The translations under genes were made by a program, and so were the position numbers. From the NCBI GenBank assembly GCA_964455095.1, contig CAYVUV010000137.1, positions 1 through 19,057 on the forward strand: a DNA stretch of 19,057 nt, read 5' to 3'. Shown here one piece after another: positions 13,757 through 19,057 of this stretch (positions within the stretch are counted from its first letter, which is position 1; each line of letters begins with the position of its first letter). The DNA comes from CAYVUV01 sp964455095 (GTDB lineage Bacteria; Desulfobacterota; Binatia; HRBIN30; CADEER01). The notes below the pieces were generated by a model. The model was not told the DNA's origin. It was given only the letters and a program-made list of their open reading frames with translations, and ran no database searches.

Positions 13757-14416
13757 ATGAAAAAGTCGATTCTTGTCGGCGCGGCATTGAGCACGCTTGT
13801 TATGGGCGGCACGCGTTGCCTGGCCGAGGGCATGCAGGACCAGGTCGACCAGGCGGCGACCGTGCTGGCGCAGTTCAAGGAGATGCCCGAGAAGGGCATC
13901 CCCGAGGCTGTGCTGCGCAACGCCAAGGGCCTGGCCTTCCTGACCGTGTTGAAGGCGGGGTTCATCTTCAGCGGTCAGGGTGGATGGGGCGTCGTCGTGG
14001 CCCGCACCGGAAAGGGTTGGAGCGGCCCGTCGGCGATCGGCACCGGCGGAGCGGGCTTCGGCTTTCAGATCGGGGCGCAGGTGACGGACTTCATCATCGT
14101 GCTCAACACGCCTGAAGCGGTCGATGCGTTTGCGCGCGGCGCCAACGTGTCGCTCGGCGCCGAGCTGAGCGCGGCGGCGGGTCCGGTCGGACGCACGGCC
14201 GGGGCCGACGTGATGCCGCTGGCCGCCGTCTACACCTACAGCCGCAGCCAGGGCCTGTTTGCCGGCGCTTCGATCGAAGGGACGGTCATCGCGGCGCGCA
14301 ACGAGGAGAATCGCAACTACTACGGCCGCGACGTCACGCCGAAGGAGATTCTGAGCGGCCAGGTGACGCCGCCAGCGGGCGCCGCCAAGTTGCGCGCCGG
14401 GCTGACGACGTACTGA
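13757..14416 (+). CDS. Secreted YSC84/SYLF-domain lipid-binding protein
   Basis: The 219-residue product has a signal peptide (MKKSILVGAALSTLVMGG, likely cleaved after CLA at 23) and then a SYLF (YSC84, PF04366) domain. Typical segments are LRNAKGLAFLTVLKAGFIFSG (53-73), GWGVVVARTGKGWSGPSAIG (77-96), GFGFQIGAQVTDFIIVLNT (100-118), LGAELSAAAGPVGR (133-146) and YTYSRSQGLFAGASIEGTV (159-177). SYLF domains bind phosphoinositides in eukaryotes; bacterial periplasmic versions are of unknown role, probably lipid-related. GGAG 10 bases upstream favours the ATG at 13757 over one at 13748. It ends 4 bases from the convergent S1-domain gene. Confidence 0.88.
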   Translation: MKKSILVGAALSTLVMGGTRCLAEGMQDQVDQAATVLAQFKEMPEKGIPEAVLRNAKGLAFLTVLKAGFIFSGQGGWGVVVARTGKGWSGPSAIGTGGAGFGFQIGAQVTDFIIVLNTPEAVDAFARGANVSLGAELSAAAGPVGRTAGADVMPLAAVYTYSRSQGLFAGASIEGTVIAARNEENRNYYGRDVTPKEILSGQVTPPAGAAKLRAGLTTY

Positions 14417-14420
14417 CGAG

Positions 14421-15656
14421 CTATCTTCCGCCGCGTTTCGAACCTGACAGGAGGTCAGCGAAGGTCCCGAGGCTGCGCTGCTCGTTCATCTGTCCCATCG
14501 CCGTCTGCTCCTCGACCTTCGCCGACGATTCCTGCTGGTCGCGCTCGCGGCGCGCCTGCTCCACCATCGACAGACTGACCCGGCGCTGCGCCTCGTCGAC
14601 GGCCATGACGGTGACGTCGACGTTCTGCCCGATGCTCACGGCCTGGCGCGGATGGGAGATACGGCGGTCGAGCACCAGCTTGGAGACGTGCACCAGGCCG
14701 TCGATTCCCGGTGCGATCTCGACGAAGGCGCCGAAGTTTTCGACCCGGCGCACGATGCCCGGGACCGTGGCGCCGACCGGAAACCGCTCGCGGACGGTCG
14801 TCCACGGATCGGGCGCCAGGGCGCGCAGCGAGAGGCCGACGCGCGCTTTGGTCCCCTCGCCGCCGGGCTCGACCTTGACCACCTTGACCTCGACGATCTG
14901 ATCCGGCTGCAACACCTCGGACGGATGCGCGACGCGCGTGTGACCCAATTCGCTGACGTGGATCAGACCCTCGACGCCGCCGAGGTCGACGAAGGCGCCG
15001 AAGTCGCGCACCGAGCTGACGCGCCCTTGCAGGACGGCCCCGACCTGGATGCCCTCCCAGGTCTGCGCAGCTTGATCGGCGGCTTCCTGATCGAGCAGCA
15101 TGCGGCGCGAGACGACGATGTTGCGCCCGCCCGACTCGATCTTGGTGACGCGAAAGCGCAGGCGCTGGCCGACGTAGGCGGCGGCATCGCCGCGGCGGCG
15201 GTCCATTTGCGAGCCGGGGCAGAAGGCCCGCACGGTGCCGATCTGCACCTCGAAGCCGCCCTTGGTCTCGGCGGTGACCAGCCCCTCGACGGCGATGCCG
15301 TGCGCCAGGGCCTGCTCGAGCTCACCCGGCACGTGCCCGCCGCGACCCACCGTTCGCTTCAGCACCATCGTGCCCGAGGTGCGCCCATCGTCGACGATGG
15401 TGGCCTCGATCTCGTCGCCGACGGCGATCTGCGGCACGCCGCTCTCCGGATCGCGGAACTCGGCGGTGTCGATCATCGCCTCGCCCTTGGCGCCGATCTC
15501 GACGAAGGCGCTGTTTGCGCCCACCGCGATCACCCGCCCGCGCACCACGTCGCCGGCCGCCAACGTTTGCCGCTGTGTCCCCTTCGCCTCGCTCGCCGCG
15601 AACATGGCGGCAAAATCCTCGCCGCCGCTCGCCTGATTCTCATCTCGCTCCGTCAT
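14421..15656 (-). CDS. Four-S1-domain RNA-binding protein (RpsA-like)
   Basis: This 411-residue protein has an acidic N-terminal tail and four S1/OB-fold domains at about residues 33-101, 118-185, 203-278 and 294-366, then a charged Gln/Glu-rich tail. The last two carry the classic FG.FV-----G-------HVS motifs (FGAFVDLGGVEGLIHVSEL and FGAFVEIAPGIDGLVHVSKL). Ribosomal protein S1 has six domains in E. coli and four in some other bacteria; this could be an S1 variant or a separate S1-like translation or RNA-decay factor. The ATG at 15656 with AGGAGA about 7 bases upstream is chosen over a GTG at 15677. It stands alone, without the cmk neighbour common for rpsA. Confidence 0.85.
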   Translation of the reverse strand: MTERDENQASGGEDFAAMFAASEAKGTQRQTLAAGDVVRGRVIAVGANSAFVEIGAKGEAMIDTAEFRDPESGVPQIAVGDEIEATIVDDGRTSGTMVLKRTVGRGGHVPGELEQALAHGIAVEGLVTAETKGGFEVQIGTVRAFCPGSQMDRRRGDAAAYVGQRLRFRVTKIESGGRNIVVSRRMLLDQEAADQAAQTWEGIQVGAVLQGRVSSVRDFGAFVDLGGVEGLIHVSELGHTRVAHPSEVLQPDQIVEVKVVKVEPGGEGTKARVGLSLRALAPDPWTTVRERFPVGATVPGIVRRVENFGAFVEIAPGIDGLVHVSKLVLDRRISHPRQAVSIGQNVDVTVMAVDEAQRRVSLSMVEQARRERDQQESSAKVEEQTAMGQMNEQRSLGTFADLLSGSKRGGR

Positions 15657-15687
15657 CGCCGTATCTCCTGGGCTCACAAACTTCGCG

Positions 15688-15693
15688 ACTATA
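15688..15693 (-). promoter_or_regulatory. Candidate -10 box for the S1-domain gene
   Basis: Read on the minus strand the hexamer is TATAGT (5/6), placing a transcript start about 25 bases before the ATG at 15656. No good -35 was found at the right distance. Confidence 0.3.
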
Positions 15694-15791
15694 CCGCGTC
15701 CGACTCAATACACCATCCGCCGCGCGCTTGCGCCTGCGGGAGGATGAAAACGAATCCGAGCCGACATGCGCGATCCTGTACGCAGGTGCGA

Positions 15792-16400
15792 TCAGGGCGC
15801 CGGTGCGCTGGCAGCAGATGCCGGGCAATCGTAGCCGTGGACACCGTCCCACCCGTAAGCCCAGCGCCAGGGAAACGGCTGCCACGGCACGCCGCCGATG
15901 CGCACGCCGGCGTACATCAGCCCGCCGAGGCAACCCGACCGCCGGGCGGCCACGCACTCGCGCAGCCGCGCATCGGCCTGCTGCCGCGCCTGCGCGGTGC
16001 CGCCGCACCAGTACGCGATGTCGTGCTCGACGCAGCAGTCGGCCCATGTCCCGTCGGGCCACACCGAGCAACCGTCCGACGTAAACGGATGCGGCGGCAG
16101 GCCGGCCGGGCCGCGCGCATCGGCGCAGACGCTGGCGGCGCGCTGCGCCAACTCGCGCGCCGCCTCCGGATCGTCGCGGTACGGCTGCAGGTGGAACCGC
16201 GTCGGCGTACACGCGGCGCAGGCCGCGAGCAGACCCACCGCCGCCGGCATTCGCCACAAAGACGCCTTCACGCAACCGGACGCGCCGAGCGCCACCACCC
16301 ACGGCGCAAGCGTCCCGCGCCGCCTCGCGGCTTGCCGTCTTTCGTTCAACACCTCGCGCAGAGAACACCCTCGCGCGCTGCTTGTCGAGCGCTCCCCCAT
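15792..16400 (-). CDS. Cysteine-rich lipoprotein with phospholipase-A2-like CCxxHDxxY motif
   Basis: With the start at 16400 the protein has 202 residues. A hydrophobic run MPAAVGLLAACAAC (51-64) looks like a lipoprotein signal with C61 or C64 as lipidated residue. The mature part carries SDGCSVWPDG (108-117), CCVEHDIAYWCGG (122-134) and further Cys at 92, 149, 157 and 192, suggesting disulfides. The CC-x-x-H-D-x-x-Y motif matches the active-site helix of phospholipase A2-like enzymes, though the Ca loop is not the standard one. The start at 16400 has GGGAGGT 8 bases upstream but adds an Arg-rich extension before the lipobox. A GTG at 16271 or ATG at 16250 would give a normal lipoprotein signal. 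Enzymatic activity is not proven. Confidence 0.6.
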   Translation of the reverse strand: MGERSTSSARGCSLREVLNERRQAARRRGTLAPWVVALGASGCVKASLWRMPAAVGLLAACAACTPTRFHLQPYRDDPEAARELAQRAASVCADARGPAGLPPHPFTSDGCSVWPDGTWADCCVEHDIAYWCGGTAQARQQADARLRECVAARRSGCLGGLMYAGVRIGGVPWQPFPWRWAYGWDGVHGYDCPASAASAPAP

Positions 16401-16457
16401 GGAATTGACCTCCCGTGGCCCTGAGATAGAGTGCAGGGCCATCACAAGGGAGGACTC

Positions 16458-16880
16458 ATGCGCGCACGCCCGTCGACCTGGCTCGTCTTCTTCGCCCTCA
16501 TCGCCTTCGCACCGCTCGGCTGCTCGATCTCGGAGAGCGTCTCCAAGAGCATCTCGAGCCCGTTCGAATCCAGTGGCTCCTCGTCGCGCTCTTCAGCGGG
16601 GCGCGGCGCCGCGTACCAGGACGACGTGCGCGACTACACCGAGGCATACGTGCGCTCGAGTCAGAACCTGGCGCAGTTCGAGACCGGGATCGGCAGCCTG
16701 GCCGAGAAGCACGGCATCAGCAACTGGGAGGCCGACTCCAACACCTGGGTCGGCATCGGCCGCGGCCTGCGCAAGGCCGGGATCAACGCGACGCAGCTCG
16801 ACGTGTACAAGACGAACCTCTCCAAGGGCGACGCGGAGCGGGCGCGCTACATCCAGCAGGGCTACGACGCCGAGGAGTGA
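16458..16880 (+). CDS. Small putative lipoprotein
   Basis: The product has 140 residues. MRARPSTWLVFFALIAFAPLGC is a signal with a slightly atypical lipobox (PLGC), so lipidation at C22 is likely. A Ser-rich linker (about residues 23-50) follows, then a compact, predicted helical domain (about 54-135) with aromatic and acidic residues (YQDDVRDYTEAYVR, NWEADSNTWVGIGRGLRKAG). I do not recognise the family. A GGGAGGA site is just upstream, although only 3-4 bases from the ATG. The stop overlaps the start of the next gene (TGATG), so the two are co-translated and the product probably works with that exported protein in the envelope. Confidence 0.75.
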   Translation: MRARPSTWLVFFALIAFAPLGCSISESVSKSISSPFESSGSSSRSSAGRGAAYQDDVRDYTEAYVRSSQNLAQFETGIGSLAEKHGISNWEADSNTWVGIGRGLRKAGINATQLDVYKTNLSKGDAERARYIQQGYDAEE

Positions 16881-18946
16881 TGCGCACCACCGCGTCGGCG
16901 CCGCTGTTCTGGGTCGGCGTCTTGGGCCTGGCGCTGCTCGCGCCAGGCCCGGCGTGCGCCGCGGCGCCGCGCGCGGTCGACTACCTCTACGTCGAAGCCA
17001 ACGAGGGCGGATCGAGCGGCGGGCATGTCGCCTTCCGCTTCGGCGAGTGGACGTTCCACTTCCAGCAGCACGCCTCGGGACTGATCCGGCTGCACCGCGA
17101 CGACTCCGCCGTCTTCCACCACGTCTACGCCATGCTCGGCAATCGCACCATTCGCGAGAGCCGCATCGCCGTGTCGGACGAGACCTACGATCTCCTGCGC
17201 GCCGCGTTCACGCGCCGCCACGTCGTCGAGACGGCGCACTTCGAGACCTTCGACAACCTGCGCCGTGATGTCGCACTGTTCGAGGATCTGGCCGCGCATC
17301 TCGACGCTGCGGCGACGCTCTCCGGTTCCCTCTCCCGGATGGGAGAGGGTAAGGGTGAGGGGGAATTGATTGGACACCGCAGGCAACCGCTGGGTCAATC
17401 CGTAGATGAGTCGGATTTGCGAAAGCCGAGGTGGGCTTCGCCCGATCAATCTCATCCCCCTCATCCTGGCCTTCTCCCATCCGGGAGAAGGAACCAAACG
17501 CCAGTCCGCGCCCTTCCCGCCCTCGGGTACTTCCTCCCCGACGGCGCCGCACCTCCCTCCGCCGGCGCATCGCCGGCGCTTCAACAGCTGCGCGAACAAA
17601 TCACCGCTACGCACGGCGCCGCATTCCTCGACACCCGCATCGCAGAAGTGCGGCGCGACCTGCGCGAGATGCCGGTACATGCCGCGAGCCCCGGGGTAAG
17701 CACCATCGCCGCAGACGAGTATCCAACCGCCGCGCCCTCGGACGTCGCGCTGTGGGAGGACCGCACGATCGGCCTGTTCGGTCTGCAGCTCCTGCGCGCC
17801 GCCGCGCCGCTGCGCGCCGGCGCGTATATCATCCCCAATGGCGAGGAGCTCGCACTCGGGCCGCGGGAGCGGCGCCGGCTTCGGCAGTTCCGCGCCCGGC
17901 TCGAGCGCGACGTCGCCGCGCTCGCGACGTCGTCGCGGTCCGACTGGGGCTTTCCCCTCGCCGTCGGCCTGGCGCGTCTGGCCGCGATCGATCTTTCGCT
18001 GCGTCTCGGCCGGCTGGTGGTCTTGGCCAGCGCGGCGCCGGAGGAAGGCGACGCGCGACGCATGCCCGAGGCCGTCGGCGCCGGCATCGAAGCGGAGGTG
18101 CGCGCCGATCTCGCCGAGGCGCGCGCGGTGTTTGTCGAGGCAGAGCACCCGCACGAGGCCGACTACACCGCGGTCGAAGTCGCCGCGCAGCGCTTGTCAA
18201 CGGTGCGCACCGCCGTCGCGCAGCACACCTGGCCCGATTTGCGCACCGCGTCGGTGCTGCCCGCCCTGCCCGCCCGTCGCACCGATCTGGAATGGCCATC
18301 GCTCAGCCGCGCAGAAGCCGCCGCGCAGCTCGGCGCCGCGCGCGCCCGCGAGCGCGAGTACGTCGCCGCGCTGCGGCGCCTGTACCCGTACGACCTCGTC
18401 ACCCGCAACTGCGTCTCCGAGCTCTTCGCCGTCGTCGACCGGACCCTCGCCGCCGACGAATCGCGCCGCCTCGGCGGCGTCGTCTCGATGCGCCGCACGT
18501 TGAACTTCATCCCGTTCCGCTCCGCCGCCGCGGTCGACGCCCACTACCGCGTCACCGCCCACCGCGAGCGCCCGTCCTACCGCGAGCAGCGTCTCGCCGA
18601 AATGTACCGCGACGAGCCCGACCTGCTCGTCGCCCTGCGCGAGTCCAACACGCTGACCTCGACCGTTTACCTGCCCGCCGCGCGCGACTCGCCCTTTCTG
18701 TTCTTCACCGACGACGCCCTGCTCGCCCGCCCCCTGCTCGGCGCCGCCAACCTCACCGTCGCCCTCGCCGACAGCGCCCTCGGCCTGCTGACGGCCCCCT
18801 TCGACCGCGCCACCCGCCTGCGCAAAGCTATCAACGGCGCCCTCTTCAGCCTCCCCGAGCTCGCCTTCGTCAACATCCGCAAAGGATCATTGGCCTTCGT
18901 CCCCCGTCCGACCGCAGCCGCAGCCTCTGCCTCTCCGAATTTTTAA
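16880..18946 (+). CDS. Exported DUF4105-like protein with His...Cys papain-type motifs and an in-frame repeat insert
   Basis: The product has 688 residues. A signal peptide (about 1-27, ending ACA) is followed by DYLYVEANEGGSSGGHVAFR and GEWTFHFQ, holding H49 and H60. Far downstream is YDLVTRNCVSELFAVVD with C511. An N-terminal GHxAFRF and a C-terminal NCxxEL resemble the DUF4105/Lnb-N family and the circularly permuted NlpC/P60-like fold, where His precedes Cys; a thiol hydrolase or acyl-transfer role is possible but unproven. The C-terminal 90 residues include two hydrophobic patches (about 617-640, 653-672). Residues 149-205 are encoded by a REP pair (17324-17494) and are rich in Gly, Pro and Arg. 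ATG at 16880 is used; a GTG at 16877 is an alternative. It overlaps the lipoprotein stop. Confidence 0.72.
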   Translation: MRTTASAPLFWVGVLGLALLAPGPACAAAPRAVDYLYVEANEGGSSGGHVAFRFGEWTFHFQQHASGLIRLHRDDSAVFHHVYAMLGNRTIRESRIAVSDETYDLLRAAFTRRHVVETAHFETFDNLRRDVALFEDLAAHLDAAATLSGSLSRMGEGKGEGELIGHRRQPLGQSVDESDLRKPRWASPDQSHPPHPGLLPSGRRNQTPVRALPALGYFLPDGAAPPSAGASPALQQLREQITATHGAAFLDTRIAEVRRDLREMPVHAASPGVSTIAADEYPTAAPSDVALWEDRTIGLFGLQLLRAAAPLRAGAYIIPNGEELALGPRERRRLRQFRARLERDVAALATSSRSDWGFPLAVGLARLAAIDLSLRLGRLVVLASAAPEEGDARRMPEAVGAGIEAEVRADLAEARAVFVEAEHPHEADYTAVEVAAQRLSTVRTAVAQHTWPDLRTASVLPALPARRTDLEWPSLSRAEAAAQLGAARAREREYVAALRRLYPYDLVTRNCVSELFAVVDRTLAADESRRLGGVVSMRRTLNFIPFRSAAAVDAHYRVTAHRERPSYREQRLAEMYRDEPDLLVALRESNTLTSTVYLPAARDSPFLFFTDDALLARPLLGAANLTVALADSALGLLTAPFDRATRLRKAINGALFSLPELAFVNIRKGSLAFVPRPTAAAASASPNF
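17324..17494. repeat. REP/BIME-like inverted pair inside a coding region
   Basis: The left arm 17324-17373 begins GGTTCCCTCTCCCGGATGGG and runs on to GGGTGAGGGGGAATTGATTG. The right arm 17443-17494 is its inverse with few mismatches. About 70 bases lie between. The length, 171, is a multiple of three and contains no stop in the host frame, so the gene reads through. It is the same family as 9935-10098. Confidence 0.8.
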
Positions 18947-19057
18947 CCCCAAGGTCCCGCTGGCGCGGGGTGTGATAACCCCCAACAAAAAAACCCCCCC
19001 ACCGGGGGACGCGTTGGGGAACAACCCCCCCCAGCCCGGGGGGGCGGTCGGCGAGGG
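18947..19057. other. Low-complexity end, probably unreliable contig terminus
   Basis: After the last stop, a short stem (CCCGC-TGGC-GCGGG, 18956-18969) is followed by runs of A and long runs of C and G. Composition differs sharply from the rest of the window. Such ends often come from poor assembly; no gene or reliable signal can be called. Confidence 0.5.

Noticed and set aside
14652..16424. 590-codon plus-strand open frame opposite the S1-domain and PLA2-motif genes
   Set aside because: Spans two minus-strand genes and their gap; composition is low-complexity with no domain.
1..19057. CRISPR arrays, tRNA or rRNA genes, integrase or transposase genes
   Set aside because: No regularly spaced direct repeats, cloverleaf sequences or recombinase motifs were seen in any frame.

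Overview
The window is GC-rich, densely coding DNA from a Gram-negative-type bacterium. It has lipoproteins, an AsmA/YdbH-type envelope protein and periplasmic signal peptides. Gene content and the REP-like inverted repeats (CCCTCTCCCGGATGGGAGAGGG type) would fit an uncultivated deltaproteobacterium-like lineage such as Desulfobacterota or Binatota. That placement is inference; no marker gene here fixes the taxon. The last ~110 bases are low-complexity poly-C/G/A and look like a poor contig end. No rRNA, tRNA, CRISPR array or transposase gene was seen.

Layout. 1-605: 3' part of a HEAT-repeat-like protein. 606-949: gene-free stretch with nested REP-type inverted repeats. 950-1321: YkgJ-type cysteine-cluster protein. 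1332-2369 (-): nitronate monooxygenase-like flavin enzyme. 2458-5528: YdbH-type AsmA-like protein followed, with an ATGA overlap, by a lipoprotein that looks like a YnbE-YdbL fusion. 5719-6450: SDR-family protein lacking the catalytic Tyr. 6434-7054 (-): DTW-domain tRNA-modifying enzyme. 7159-7773: Mn/Fe superoxide dismutase.

7943-12542 is the metabolic core: a Chloroflexus-type malyl-CoA/methylmalyl-CoA/citramalyl-CoA lyase (mcl), a second CitE-like CoA-ester lyase or thioesterase, a divergent succinyl-CoA-synthetase-like beta/alpha pair, and a single-cluster [4Fe-4S] ferredoxin. The simplest reading is that the ligase pair activates a dicarboxylic acid (malate, methylmalate or citramalate) to its CoA ester. 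The lyase would then cleave it to acetyl- or propionyl-CoA plus glyoxylate or pyruvate, or run in reverse for assimilation. The ligase pair differs from textbook SucCD at several active-site loops, and the ferredoxin has no obvious role in a non-redox sequence. This is the best candidate for an undescribed pathway variant.

12583-13578: a compact toxin-antitoxin operon (ParD-like antitoxin plus zeta-like P-loop toxin) with a perfect palindrome over its predicted promoter. 13757-14416: secreted YSC84/SYLF protein. 14421-15656 (-): four-S1-domain RNA-binding protein. 15792-18946: an envelope cluster made of a PLA2-motif lipoprotein (-), and a small lipoprotein plus a large exported His...Cys protein (+). 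The last gene carries an in-frame 171-bp REP pair inside its reading frame.
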